Source: Chelonoidis abingdonii (taxonomy: Eukaryota > Chordata > Testudines > Testudinidae). Taken from it: a stretch of 64,000 bases of DNA. Location of the stretch: contig NC_133771.1 of assembly GCF_003597395.2 (NCBI RefSeq), positions 126,667,233-126,731,232 of the forward strand, given 5' to 3'. The notes under the pieces are model-generated. The model searched no databases. It was not told the DNA's origin and worked only from the letters and a program-made list of their open reading frames with translations. Of this stretch, positions 1 through 11,220 are shown one piece after another; the first letter of the stretch is position 1, and the number at the start of each line of letters is the position of its first letter. Made by a program: the position numbers and the translations under genes.

Positions 1-225
1 AAAGTGGTCCCAGTGATGGTAGGAGCACTCGGGCTGTGACTCCTCAGCTGGGTGAGTGGCTCCAACAGATCCCAGGAACAACATCAGAGCTCTCTGTCCA
101 GAAGATTGCAGTGCTAGGAACAGCTAAGACACTGCGCAGAACCCTCAAACTCCCAGGCCTCTGGTAGAGGACCCGAGGTTGAGGAAGACACATACCACCC
201 ATAGAGGTGAGAGGGGAATTTTTTT

Positions 226-267
226 TATATTATATTTATATACATATACATATACACACACACACAC
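226..267. repeat. TA/CA microsatellite
   Basis: Runs of TAT, ATATACA and (CA)n. It directly precedes the longer form of the hairpin retroposon at 268-416 and may belong to that insertion. Confidence 0.85.
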
Positions 268-416
268 CTGCCCCTGGAAATTTCCACTACATGCATCCGA
301 CGAAGTGGGTATTCACCCACGAAAGCTCATGCTCCAAAACGTGTTAGTCTATAAGGTGCCACAGGACTCTTTGCTGCTTTTACAGATCCAGACTAAACAC
401 GGCTACCCCTCTGATA
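268..416. mobile_element. Hairpin retroposon copy A (extended form)
   Basis: The family body runs from TGCATCCGACGAAG at 292 through the stem GTGGGTATTCACCCAC and GAAAGCTCATGC to CTCTGATA near 416. Unlike the minimal copies at 35655 and 62130, it continues past the TGCATC terminus into TTTCCACTACA and the microsatellite. The loop-flanking bases read CCGACGA and GAAA. No clear target duplication was found. Family name is uncertain; Penelope-like is my best guess. Confidence 0.7.
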
Positions 417-1025
417 CATCACTCAAAGAAGAACACAGTATTTGATGGCACTGCTCAGGAAGTTTTACTAGTTAATCTTCACACAGTTACATAAAAGAGC
501 CAATACCACTTTCTACTCATTTATATTATAAACACAAAGGCAAGCCTCACTGGAACTTGGCAAAGAACAATCCAACACACAGCACTCTCTCCTGGGACTC
601 CTCCTAAAATGGCTAAGCTCTGCATCACTCTCAACCCAGAGCTGTGTGTAAAAACTTATAGCCCAAGACATGCAGAAGTTAAGGTTCCAACAGCAAGGTT
701 AACTTGGACACACCGTACATATTTGGTAGTTCCAGTTCGTGTTTTCCTGGTCACTGTGTAGCGTAATCTATTATTGTTTAAGTCAAAAAAAGAAGCTCTA
801 AAACTTTTTCATAGTGTGGACCTATCTTAATGGAGAGATGACAATATTCAAGTATTCAAAAATCAAATCAGGCCCTTAAAAAAAAAAAACAACACCCCAC
901 ACCATACGATTGGCATAAAAATTATGAGCTTTTAGAAAAAATAAATTTGTTGTTTTATGTATTTGCCATTTGGTTTTGGAGGTTTTAGGATTCATGTTTT
1001 CAAGAGTTTTTCTGTAACTATGAGT

Positions 1026-1456
1026 AGGGTTACAATTATGTCACAGAAGTCACGGAATCCGTGACTTCCAGAGACCTCAGTGACATTTTCTGTCCCAAGG
1101 CTGGACTGCTGTCAGCAGGCAGCCCTGCATCTCTCAGCAACTGCTAGCAGAGGCCCCCAGCAGCTTCTAGCCGCTGGATAACAGGGGACCCCGGAGCTCC
1201 CTGGGGGGGTCCCACAAAGCTCCCAGTCGCTGCGGGCAGCTGGGTTCCCCACAGCTGCCCAGCCAAAGTGAGCAGCAGAGGGAGGGCAGGGGGACCTTGC
1301 AGCAGCCCAGATGTCCATCTTCCCCATTTTGTCAGGGATATTTTTAATGAAAAAAAAAATCCACAGGCCTGTCACAGGTTTCCATGAATTTTTGTTTATT
1401 GCCTGTGACAGGTCTGTGATTTTTACTAAAAATATCCATCACAAAAATCTGAGCCT
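1026..1456. mobile_element. Non-autonomous transposon with 10-bp flanking repeat
   Basis: TAACTATGAG occurs at 1016-1025 and again at 1457-1466, bracketing a segment rich in self-complementary pieces (CACGGAATCCGTG; several TCACRG/CYGTGA motifs at 1370-1440) around a GC-rich core. The termini TAGGGTTAC and GAGCC are only weakly inverted. Family not assigned. Confidence 0.6.
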
Positions 1457-2321
1457 TAACTATGAGAGCCAGAAACTTATTTTGTTTGAAATGAAAGCTG
1501 AGATTGTCACATAAATTACATGACTCTTAGAGCTGGATCTTTAAGAAAAGAAACAACAAGATTTACAATAAAGTAATGAGCTGACAAAACAGATGGCTTT
1601 GCAGACCCACCCATGACTGCTTGGATAATATACATCTATTTGTGATTACACAGCAACCCTGTGGCAACTACAGCAGGCATTCACAGGAAGATAGTAGTAT
1701 CAAAGTAATATTTAATGCCCCTGAGAAGCTGGAGCCAACACCATGAGATCAGCCAATTATCCATAGGTAATTCCACCATCCATTAGTGGCCAACAGAGCA
1801 GACTTTGAAAATCTGGTCTTCTGAAGCGTACACCACGGAACAAACAATGTATACTGTGGTCAAACTAATGGTGCTATTGGACCCTTAATTTTTGTATTTC
1901 TTGGTTGATGATTTTGACTGTACAACCTTAATGGTGCAATACTAATTTTTTTGTAGTTCGTTACACTACCTACATTGTTACGAGCCCAGGTGGGAACATC
2001 AGGATATGCCTTCATGGATTATGTTTTCATGCCTAATGAAATGCTTCTCCAAGAATGCAAAATTTATTGGCCAACACCACATTTAACATCTCCTCCCACA
2101 TAGAGCTGATTTTTAAATGCTTCATTAGTGCTTTAAAACAAAATACTCCAGGAAGTGGGAAATTAGCATTTTCAAGGGGTTTTTTTGGTGGTGTTGTTGT
2201 TTTACTAACCTTTATCATCACACCTGATTTTACAAAATACTCATTGCTTCTGTGTAAAAGTAGGTTGTTCTCTTCAGATTAATACAAAGCTGAACAGAAA
2301 TTAGAATTTGAACAAGAGAGG

Positions 2322-2531
2322 TGTTGTAGTAACCAAGCAAGGTACTAACAAACTTCAAACACGACTTCAAAAATAAAGTGAAAACCTCTTTACCAAGCTG
2401 CTGCTGCACCCTCGGTAGCTCTCACTCAGCCTCCTCCACTCCTCCCCGTCCTTCCTGTTTCCTGTCCTTTTAGGCTCCCAACAGCCAGTGCTCCCAGTTC
2501 TAATAATTACAAGCAACACCTAAACACGACA
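2322..2531 (-). repeat. 3' LTR of Gypsy element
   Basis: 210 bp. On the minus strand it begins TGTCGTGTTTAGG and ends ACTACAACA, so it has TG...CA ends. It matches the copy at 6566-6966 along its length apart from small indels and the MITE in the other copy. Confidence 0.9.
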
Positions 2532-2543
2532 TTCCCTCCTCTC
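2532..2543 (-). other. Polypurine tract next to 3' LTR
   Basis: The minus strand reads GAGAGGAGGGAA immediately before the LTR start TGTCG, the expected position and composition of the plus-strand primer. Confidence 0.75.
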
Positions 2544-2681
2544 AAGAAAATCTCCCAATTAAAATAAATATTGTTGTTCTAACCACAGGAACAACTAGGA
2601 AACAAGACACTATACTATTAGAATAAATATTATACTGGAAACACTGTAGATACTACATAACAGTCTAGCCCAGACAGGTGG

Positions 2682-3026
2682 TCATCTGGGTCTGACAGGC
2701 TGTCTCTCAAGCCCCAGTTCCAGTGCAATGTCTTGTTGTGTTCGTTCTATGGTGAAGTCATCAAATGTAGATTGCACCAAGAGGAGATTATGCCAACGCC
2801 CATAGGCAGGTGCAAGATAAGAAGCATTCCATACCCGCCCATCAGAAAGTCGATGGGTGTAAGGTCCCTTCTTCTCTATGATTTTAAGAGGAGCTGTGAA
2901 TTTATGGTCCCCTTTGCGTAAAATTCCAGGTTTTCGTATTCTAATGAAGGAACCACACAAACTTTGGTTCCTTAGCATCCCGCTGCTTGTCTGTGACAGC
3001 CTTATACTTTGCTTGGTTCTGTTCAA
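2682..3026 (-). pseudogene. Gypsy integrase C-terminal region
   Basis: The 114-codon open frame contains GDHKFTAPLKIIEKKGPYTHRL followed by a DGRVWNASYL segment, typical of the C-terminal part of Gypsy integrases after the catalytic core. It is in a different frame from the core at 3175-3438, so at least one frameshift separates them. The reading continues close to the 3' LTR with no room for env. Confidence 0.75.
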
Positions 3027-3174
3027 CTGTTTCTCTCACATCATCCTCAGTTGGGGCTTCAGGTCGTGCCTTTAACAATCCAGCAAATGTTCAGTTTAGT
3101 ATTCATCTGTTTTCCATGCAGTAACTCTGTGGGTGATCTTCGTATTGTGGCATGTCATGTATGCTTGCAAGAAA

Positions 3175-3438
3175 TCAGTAGTGAAGGTTATCCACAATTG
3201 CCCTTCCAGTTGAACTGTTTGCAAACTCTTTCGAACTTCTGTTAAACTGTTCGATTTCCCCATTGGCTTGAGGGTAATATAGAGATGACCTTCTGTGTAA
3301 AAAATGTTCCTCTCTGCTAGAAAAGTTTAAAAAATCCAGGGAAGTAAATTGATTACCATTATCTGAAACCAGTTCTTTGGGGTTACCTTCCCTGTTAAAA
3401 ACTGAAGAGAGGAACTTAATTACTGTAGCAGAAGACAT
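3175..3438 (-). pseudogene. Gypsy integrase catalytic core fragment
   Basis: The motif VSDNGNQFTS supplies the second catalytic Asp region and YYPQANGEIEQFNR the catalytic Glu region of the DDE integrase fold. The first Asp and HHCC zinc domain should lie at about 3450-3850, where the frame is broken. Retrotransposon integrase, inactive as it stands. Confidence 0.85.
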
Positions 3439-3840
3439 TTGCTATGTAAATGCTACTTCAGGCCATTTACTGAAATAGTCTATTAAAGTGATGGCATAAC
3501 AACAATTGGAGCCATATCAAAGGGTCCTACAATGTCAGTCGTCACTTTTTCCCATACAGATTCAGGAAGAGGAACAGGCTGTAATGGAGGGGTACATGTC
3601 ATGGCTATCTTATCACGCATTTGGCAAGTAACAGGATTTTATGAGTGCTTCAATACAGATCCCGTAGCCATTGTTTGGTTCCGACAATTCCTTGAGTATT
3701 GTGTGTCAGGTGTACGAGTTTTGACTAATTCTTCTGGCACAAGTAGCCAGTGTGTATCTCGTAGCACACAGACACCGAGCAAAGAAAGTTCAGGCTGAAG
3801 TCTAAAATAAGGCAGCAAAGCTGGGTCAAGGTTTTTAAGG

Positions 3841-4023
3841 TTACTGAGCCATCTCTGTCAGAAATTCCCATAGTTTTTGTTGAATTGGACACACTAAATA
3901 AGCAGCTTGAAATTGTTCTCTTGTAACTACAGTAAGAGTGCTTGTAAAAAGCACAACTACTACAGTCTCATCCTCCAGTGAACCATCAGGTGAAGGCAAA
4001 AGGCAGGCAGGCAAGAAAGGCAA
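3841..4023 (-). pseudogene. Gypsy RNase H-integrase linker fragment
   Basis: Short open frame ending REQFQAAYLVCPIQQKLWEF, located between RNase H and integrase. Position and composition fit the connector upstream of the integrase zinc domain; no catalytic motif is visible. Confidence 0.45.
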
Positions 4024-4134
4024 TCAGCTACCACATTTTGGTTTCCAGGCTTATATTCCAGTTCCTAATTGAAAGAGAGCAGTCTTTCAGACTCTCTTCC
4101 CAGTCCTTTCATGGTGAGCAATGTCGCCAAAGGG

Positions 4135-4413
4135 CTATGCACAACTTGAACGTGCAGCACCACATGTAAGTTCTCCCAGACACAAGCAAATGCTTCTTTC
4201 AACGGTCGAATATTTTCTCTCCGCATTACTTAGTGTCCTTGAAGTAAATGCAACAGTCCTCTCTGTGTTGTCCTCACGAAGTTGTGTGAGGATAGCCCCA
4301 AGTCCATAATCAGAAGCATCTGTAGTTACAATTGTGGACAATGCAGGACTGAATAGTGCATGTACAATTAAGTCTTTCACAGTTTCGAAACTAGCTTGTG
4401 CATCCGTGTCCAT
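4135..4413 (-). pseudogene. Gypsy RNase H fragment
   Basis: Contains TTDASDYGLGAILTQ, the first RNase H Asp motif, and RTLSNAERKYSTVERS with the conserved Glu region of retrotransposon RNase H. It shares a frame with the RT fragment at 4453-4917 but is cut off by stops on both sides. Confidence 0.85.
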
Positions 4414-4452
4414 ACTAAGGTTGAACTTCTCCGTAGTAATTCTTGTAACAGT

Positions 4453-4917
4453 TCAATGACAAGCATAATTGAGAGTGAATTTTGCATACCAGGAGGTAAG
4501 ACCCAAGAAGGAATATATAGTTTGCAATTCTGTTGGAGGAGGAGCATTTGAAATTGCCAGGATATGATCTGGAGCAGGTTTTAGTCCAGCCTGTGAAATT
4601 CTATGCCCCAGAAAGGAGAGTTCAGTTTGACTAAATTTGCATTTGGACTTATTGAACTTGAGGTCAGCTTTGCTGATGCAGTTTAGTAAAGACTGCAGGT
4701 TATTGTCATGCTTCTCAGAAGTATTTCCAAACACGATATCATAATCGAAATAGCACTGAACTCCATGTTGATTCTTCAGAATCAATGACATTTTTTGGAA
4801 GGCACTTGGGGCTGATGTGAGACTGTATGGAACGTGTTTAAAACGAGATAGTCCCTCATGTAATAAATGCTGTGAGGTCTCTGCTATCTTCATGCAACAT
4901 AACTTGGAGGCATGCAC
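4453..4917 (-). pseudogene. Gypsy reverse transcriptase, palm/thumb fragment
   Basis: Contains RFKHVPYSLTSAPSAFQ (RT motif B region), then the catalytic box reading YFDYDIVFG, in which the usual Asp-Asp pair is disturbed, then SKCKFSQTELSFLGHRIS and APPPTELQTIYSFLGL (thumb/connection). Frame differs from the preceding piece at 4890-5492. Confidence 0.88.
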
Positions 4918-5492
4918 TCTGCAAAATCAAGCGCAGAAAACATCTTTGCTCCACAGAGTTCTGCAAATACTACTTCTATGTGAGGAAGAGGATGGATGTC
5001 AATCACAATAGTTTTATTTGGCTCCCTGAAGTCCACACAAAGGCAAATGCCTCCACCCTTCTTCTGCATCACTACTATAGGTGAAACCCATTCCGAGGAG
5101 TTACTCTCTTCAATGTCATTTTGAACAAGTTTTCTAAGTTCCTGTGAAACAACTTCCCTGACTGAAAATGGTAAGCGCCATAATTTCTGTTGTACAGGCA
5201 TCACATTATTCCGCAGTTTAACTTTATGCAGAAACCCATAAGGACAGCCGAGTTTCTCCTCAACGTGGTGTTGGGTCCCAGCTGAAACTGGTGTGTGTAC
5301 CACAAGAGCGCTTTGCTCAGGAAGATCAATTTGTCCATTAATTACCCTGAGATTTAAAGCAGCCAATAAATCTCTGCCAAGGATAGGAGTGCCTTTGTGG
5401 ACAATGTAGAACTCTGCAGTTACATAGAAATCACCAAAATAACTATTGCTAGCAGGCAGCCATGTACTGGAATATGGTTTTTCAAATAGCAC
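4890..5492 (-). pseudogene. Gypsy protease-RT junction and RT fingers
   Basis: Includes GTPILGRDLLAALNL, the end of the retropepsin domain, then the RT fingers PFSVREVVSQELRKLVQNDI, SSEWVSPIVV and the CVDFREPNK box, and MFSALDFAE with the first catalytic Asp. The frame terminates just after this motif, and the rest of RT is in another frame. Confidence 0.85.
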
Positions 5493-5902
5493 ACTGACTG
5501 AAGTTTGGGTTCAGTAAGAGGCACATCTTTAAAGTAATGCAAACAGACTGATTCAGGTAGTATAGATACTGCTGAGCCAGTGTCCAGCAGTAACTGAATA
5601 GAGTGCGATTTGCCTGAGGGTATGGTGGAAACATTTACAGTGCACTTTATTTGTTTTGAAATATGTGCAGCAGTGATTTTGTCCACACTCAGCACAGTAA
5701 CATCTGGTATTATAACTGCATGCACTTGTTGATTGAACTGGCTGCTGCAACATACTTTAGCAAAATGCCAAATCTTTTTGCAATGATTGCACCGAGCTAT
5801 TTTTGCCAGACATCCTGTGTAGCTTGCAAGGTGTTGTGGGGATCCACAGCGAAAGCATGCTTTTACTGTATTTTGAATTGGCTGATTCAGTGGTTTTTCC
5901 AT
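5420..5902 (-). pseudogene. Gypsy nucleocapsid zinc knuckles and protease
   Basis: Two zinc-knuckle motifs: CFRCGSPQH followed by a displaced Cys, then a canonical CX2CX4HX4C reading CNHCKKIWHFAKVC. About 90 residues later comes the retropepsin active site LLLDTGSAVSILPE. Gag NC and PR share one frame here, while upstream gag is in another. Confidence 0.88.
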
Positions 5903-6179
5903 TTGTTTTCCTCTTGTAATTGTTTGTCTGCAGCAACAGTGAACTTTTCTGCAAAGGAGTCACAGTCCAGACTCTGTCTCCTGTACCCATGTTCATTATT
6001 TTGGCTTCAGCTGTAGCTGACTCAGTCTGAGTAGCAACGGTTATTGCTTTTTCCAGTGTAAGTTGTGGTTCTAGAAGTAAACGTTCTCTTACACAAAGCA
6101 TGGTTGATTTCTCAATGAGCTGGTCTCTAATCACCACAAATGCCATATTTCCCAAGTCACAAGTTACAATCAGAAGCAA
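5757..6179 (-). pseudogene. Gypsy gag capsid-region fragment
   Basis: The segment VVIRDQLIEKSTMLCVRERL followed by LEPQLTLEKAITVATQTES is the C-terminal capsid region of mag-type Gypsy Gag. Upstream gag (6231-6560) is broken by a 38-bp tandem duplication and stops. Confidence 0.78.
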
Positions 6180-6230
6180 TATACAGCATTATAGTCACAA
6201 GTTACAATCAGAAGCAATATACAGCATTAT
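6155..6230. repeat. Exact 38-bp tandem duplication in gag
   Basis: Positions 6155-6192 and 6193-6230 are identical, beginning AGTCACAAGTTACAATC. Thirty-eight is not a multiple of three, so it shifts the gag frame. Identity of the copies suggests it is younger than most lesions in the element. Confidence 0.95.
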
Positions 6231-6545
6231 AGTCTCCCCTGGTTTCTGCTCACGCTGCTGAAATTTGTAGCGATTAGCTACTACATTCACTTTTGGCACA
6301 AAAAAAGTTCTTGAATGCAGTAAGTGCAGTCTCACATTTATCGTCTGCAAGGGGAAAGTATAAAATGCATGCTACCCTTCTGCTCCAAGGCAGTGGATTA
6401 GCAGAGCACGCTTTCTTACTTCAGAAATCTCTGTAGCACTGATTGCAAGCAGCTAAGTCTCAAACATATGGATCCAGGCAGTAAAAGCAATTGGAGGCCC
6501 ACTGGGGCTTTGAAGAAAGGGTGCAGGTGGGTTCAGGGGCAGAAG

Positions 6546-6562
6546 ATCCATCCTCATCGCCA
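6546..6562 (-). other. Primer-binding region of Gypsy element
   Basis: On the minus strand, a few bases after the 5' LTR end ACAACA, the sequence reads TGGCGATGAGGATGGAT. TGG is the expected start of a tRNA-complementary primer site. The donor tRNA is not assigned. Confidence 0.5.
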
Positions 6563-6565
6563 AAA

Positions 6566-6966
6566 TGTTGTAGTAACCAACAGGGCTGGCTCTAGCTTTT
6601 TTGCCACTCCCTCTCTTCCTCTTCAGCAGCACTTCGGTGGCAGCTCAAAGAGGAAAAGACGGACTGAGGGACCCGCTGCCAAATTGCTGCCAAAAGACCT
6701 CGAGGTGCCACCCCTTTTCATTGGCCGCCCCAAGCAGCTGCTTCCTTCACTGGTGCCTGGAGCTGGCCCTGGTAACCAAGCAGGGTACTAACAAAATTCA
6801 ACAGGACTTTATTTTTAAAATGAAAACCTCTTTACTATGCTGCTGCTGCACCCTCGGTAGCTCTCACTCAGCCTCCTTCCCCATCCTTCTTGTTTCTGTC
6901 CTTTCAGACTCCCAACAGCCAGCGCTCCCAGTTCTAAATTACAAGCAATATCATCTAAACACCACA
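6566..6966 (-). repeat. 5' LTR of Gypsy element, interrupted by a MITE
   Basis: Matches the LTR at 2322-2531 in two blocks, 6566-6580 and 6780-6966 (about 202 bp without the insertion). The insertion is the 191-bp MITE plus its duplicated GTAACCAA. Adjacent AGAGG is the element's target duplication. Confidence 0.9.
6581..6771. mobile_element. 191-bp hAT-like MITE inside Gypsy LTR
   Basis: Flanked by an exact 8-bp duplication GTAACCAA (6573-6580 and 6772-6779). Ends CAGGGCTGGCTCTAGC and CCTGGAGCTGGCCCTG are inverted repeats. Same family as 18626-18873. It must be younger than the Gypsy insertion. Confidence 0.9.
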
Positions 6967-7365
6967 AGAGGACAGCAGGTAGGAACAGTAGCTGCTCCAT
7001 TTCTTAGCCATTCGCTCTCCCTCTCTCCATATCTTCTGAAACATCAAGCCAAGAATGCAATTTCACTGCAGCCAGTTCCTTGCCTTGCTCCAAGCAGTGC
7101 TCAGTCAGGCCCTTCAGTGAGTGACTGAGGGGAAGTAGTATTTCAATTCAGCTGGGAGACAAGAATTGGGGATAGAGAGCAGAATGGAGATTACGGATTG
7201 GCATAGTAAGCAGTCTGTAACAGAGACTAGCTATGGGAAGAGAGGGATAGTTTGGTTTTGGAATGGGGTTAAAAAAAAGAAGAAAAGCCCAGGGAAGTCT
7301 GTAATACTACGATTTGTGGTTTGGGTTTGTGTGTGATGGTTTAACTTTATTAATAGGTGTAATAG

Positions 7366-7420
7366 CAGGGGACTGACTTGATAACCTAGGAAGTCCCTTC
7401 CAGTCCTACGTTTCTAAAAA
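7366..7420 (+). mobile_element. CR1 LINE 3' tail relic
   Basis: The string GACTTGATAACCTAGGAAGTCCCTTCCAGTCCTACG resembles the CR1 3' UTR end seen intact at 15060-15130 (AGGTCCCTTCCAGTCCTA). Only the last few dozen bases remain. Confidence 0.6.
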
Positions 7421-10400
7421 GTACATTTAAAGACCAGCATAAAAACAGTGAGATTAAAAGAATTGGATTATTGTCTATTATCTGAATGTGCAATAGTGCA
7501 AGCATCTTGGAGGTGATATTAGAGTGAGAAAAACGAAAAAATGATTTCTACCGTGGAATGAATTCAGTGCAGGTGAGATGTGCAGGGTTGGCAGACAAAC
7601 ATCAGTTTTCCATGAATCTGCAGAACAGGAACATTGTGGGCAGTGGAAGCTTCCTTGCATAGTCCACGTTAGTTTACCTACCTGTCATCATTTCTTTGAA
7701 TTCCTAATAAATACCCAAGAATTGATATAATCAAATGCTACCAATAATTTCTTTTCGGGAGGCAAGAAAAAGCAGAATTATGATCTAGCTTCTCATACAC
7801 TGCATGTTAAATCTTGCTTTAGGGATTCATCACAAGAGTTGTGCTATATCACAGTATTTTAAACTAAAGTATCTTAGCAACTGCACTGTTAGATTGCAGA
7901 ATAATCATTCCACCTCTGCCAATTTGAAAATACTGCTCAGAGCACAACCACCCCCTTTTTATTTAGATTTCTTGGATTCCCAGACTTGGCTTGTAATCTT
8001 ACAGTATCACAGGACTCTTGAGGGACCAGAACTGTGGTCCAGAGTTTATTTTACTTTTTAGCATGCCCCTCCCCGCCTCAAAATCAGTGATCTTCACCAA
8101 TTCTTCTTTAAAGGGACATTGTCAGGTCAGAACTGGCTTCAAGTTGAGACCAATATAATTGGTTTCCATGAATACAAAAAAAAAAAATCCCGCTTGGATT
8201 TTTCTGAGATGCAAATAAAATAAAAATAAAATAAATCCTTTTAAATGATTGCAACCTAAACGTTGAAACTTTGTGCATAGTACATAAAACCTTCAAATTG
8301 AGTAGAATAGATAATTTAATAAACTGGTTAGTCTTCTCCTCACTGAAAAGAAATGCCCAAAGAAAATATACAGTAGAAGTGGTGAAAAACAATTCTGATG
8401 TAATAATGTACAATAGGTAAGACTTTTTTTTTTTTTTTAAACAAACTGCTTAACCTGACTGCATTCTATTAATGCCTCCCAAATTTTCAAGTGAGACACA
8501 CTAATGTGTTTGGAAAAACCTGAAAGCAAGTGATATTTGCATGTTGAGACTCCGCTAACTAATCTAACCATTACCTTTACAGCTCAGGCTAAAACAGAAC
8601 CTGCAAAAGGGGTTTACGAGCATCCCACTCTGCATTCCCAATGGGACAATGTAACAGTTCCAGAAATAATATGCAGGGTATCACTACCCTGCCTGTTCCT
8701 TCTGCACGATCATCTGAGACACAATGTTGTATGCCTACATTCAAAGGCACCTGCACTGAACAGCTTCCCTAGCAAACAGTATAGTTTGGGTTATGTGGTG
8801 AACTGCAATCTGATATGGTCATAATGACTAAAGGCTGTGATTAAACAGGATGCAAACAGACCTTGCCAGCACCAGAAGGCATGCTGCCACCTTCTGGAGA
8901 ACAGGACTGTATTGTATTTGCCTGTTATATAACTCCATTACAATTATCTTTCCACTCAGTGCTGAACTAATTGTGAAGAGCAGCCAGACAGACACGACAC
9001 TTCCATTAGCGTTAGGAGGAAGAACTAATGTTTCCTTTCAATGCATTGGCTTGTCCCAGAAGTAACAATATAGTTTGAGGAAGTCACCACATAAACAACC
9101 TTAACTGTTAAAATGGAAAACATTTTCATGTTGGTCTCCCCATGTTCATTGTAAATACATCCTGTATAAGAAGGTGAATATAACGGGATTAGAGAGACAG
9201 GAAAAACCAAGAATTAAATATTTTAAGACTCAAAAGACCACAATTATATATAGGACTGTTTAGTGTCAGCAGAAAAATGGAGAAAATTAATTGGTATTAA
9301 GAATGTTAAAAAAAATTCATGACAAACTGATGAAAATTAAACAGTTTAGAGGAATTTTTTTTAAAAAGTAGAAAAGAGAAATACACAAAACTTTGTTCTC
9401 CTGGCCTATGTCTTTGCAAATAAGCAACATTCCTTATATAATTTCACATCAAATAGCCTATCCTAAAAATTACACAATATTGTTGCTTTATGACACCCAA
9501 GGAATGCACACCACAGATTTTCTTTAAAAGAAAGCAAAAACCTTAAGTATGCTCCCTCCTCAGTAGGAGGCAATTTTCAGGAAAAGATTAGTGTACTGCA
9601 GAGGTGTGTGTTATGAACAGAGATTTTTTATGAGGAAGCAGCATGCTAATAGAAAATCCTATAATAATAAAGATATATGGTATTGTTTTGTATGAAATGC
9701 CGCTCTAACATGAGAAAGTGGATTGGAATATTAGAATACGAGTTATCCTGCTATTTAAAATGAAACGAAAGCAAAAAACGGCATTTTCTATTCATCAAAC
9801 TACGTAACCCACATTGTGATGATAAAAATGCCAAACAAACAAACTTAGAAATGGAAGACCTGAATGTAATTTAAAAACCTGAGAAGTGTTTTTGCGACAG
9901 TCAAAATTAGATATCAGTTCTTGCACATTTATAGTACACAGGCAAATGAGTTTTTTTCCTTTACAACTAACATTTACATAGCTGAGCCAGCTGGTCAACT
10001 GGTGTAAGTCAGTGTAACAATATTGACTACACTGGAGCAACGCTGATTTACACCTGCTGAGGATCTGATTTGAAAAATATGTTGCAAAACTAAAGCTTAA
10101 TTACTGCTTTGATCCTCACACAAACCCTTTTCTCTTTGGTTGCTGCTTAGTTACGTGAGTAAAGAATTTATTTAAATGAGTAAGGATTAGGCCCTTTAGC
10201 AACGAGGAAGGCTATATGGGCAGAAGGAAATGCTCATCCCACAGAGGAAACTAAGACAAGGTGCTTCCAAATCACATTTAGACCTACTAGACAGAGTGAA
10301 CCCTACAAACATGGCAGCCATAGAACTTTGTGCTTTATTACAGTGATGTGTATTAACCCTCAAGCCAGCAGGAAGGGAGATGCAGCTATGTACTTGATGA

Positions 10401-10459
10401 CATCACTGGATTGTAGTGGCCAGAAACCACTGTTACCATGGGGAAAACAAATAATGGTA

Positions 10460-10823
10460 CAGTGGAATCTTCGAGTTAAAAACTGACTCAACAATGACAC
10501 ATCTTATTTGGAACTGGAAGTACACAATCAGGAAGCAGAGACCAAAATAGAAAGCCAAATACTGTACAGTATTAGTACTATGTTAAACGTAAACTACTAA
10601 AAAAATGGAAGTTTAAAAAAAGATTTGACAAGGTAAGGAAATTGTTTCTGTGCTTGTTTCACTTAAATTAAGGTGGTTAAAAAAAAGCGTAATTTTTCTT
10701 CTGCATAGTAATGTTTCAAAGCTGTATTAAGTCAATATTCAGTTGTAAACTTTCAAAAAAAAGTTTTGCTCAGAGTTACGAACAACCTCCATTTCGAAAA
10801 TGTTCAAAACTGAGGTTCTACTG
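10460..10823. mobile_element. Tigger/mariner-like MITE, 364 bp
   Basis: Flanked by TA (10458-10459, 10824-10825). Starts CAGTGGAATCTTCGAGTTA and ends GAGGTTCTACTG, which are diverged inverted repeats of a CAGTAGAACCTC type. CAG ends with TA duplication point to the Tc1/mariner (Tigger) group. No transposase frame. Confidence 0.75.
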
Positions 10824-11015
10824 TAACTGGAAAACATGAATTCCTGCAACACTGCGATTAACAGAGGTTAACAGAGCTCAATGTTACTGTTCTTTTAATA
10901 AAAGCTTCGAAATCATGAATGGCCTTCAGGCAATCTCCCCTCCCCCGCCAAATTGCAACACTGACCAGTTAATGACTAAATGAAGAAAGTGTTGCTGTAA
11001 TGCATTAATTATTAT

Positions 11016-11220
11016 GGCTATGTCTATACTACAGCAGGGACTGACGCTCTGAGATCCACCAGCGGTCAGTTTAGCAGGTCTTTAGAAACTCTCCCATCAA
11101 CCCTCCACAGTGTAGACCCTGTAGTAATGCGACCTAAGCTACATCGACTCTAGCTACGTTCTTCACGTAGCTGGAGTTGCGTAGCATAGGTTGACTTACC
11201 GTGGTAGTGTAGACATAGCC
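11016..11220. mobile_element. 205-bp MITE with GGCTATGTCTA termini
   Basis: Begins GGCTATGTCTATACTAC and ends GTAGTGTAGACATAGCC, an inverted repeat of about 17 bp with one or two mismatches. Target duplication not clear. Related termini occur at 26166 and 54085. Confidence 0.75.

Larger units (their letters stand above)
2322..6966 (-). mobile_element. Ty3/Gypsy LTR retrotransposon, complete but defective
   Basis: Element of about 4.6 kb on the minus strand, with LTRs at both ends and an exact 5-bp target duplication AGAGG at 2317-2321 and 6967-6971. Reading from 6966 downward: 5' LTR, primer-binding region, gag, zinc knuckles, protease, RT, RNase H, integrase, polypurine tract, 3' LTR. The order RT-RNaseH-IN is Ty3/Gypsy. 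The paired zinc knuckles and DTGSAVS protease suggest a mag-like clade (inference). No envelope frame is visible. Frameshifts, stops and a 38-bp duplication leave no intact gag or pol. Confidence 0.92.

Noticed and set aside
292..416. A CRISPR-like or bacterial attachment-site reading of the hairpin repeats
   Set aside because: Copies are dispersed, flanked by independent target duplications and in a vertebrate intron.
2322..6966. Endogenous retrovirus with envelope
   Set aside because: Only about 140 bp separate the integrase C-terminus from the 3' LTR; there is no room for env, so it is a retrotransposon.
8537..8824. A 95-codon plus-strand open frame as a small gene
   Set aside because: No motif, no splice or promoter context, ordinary intronic composition; length is within chance expectation for 64 kb.
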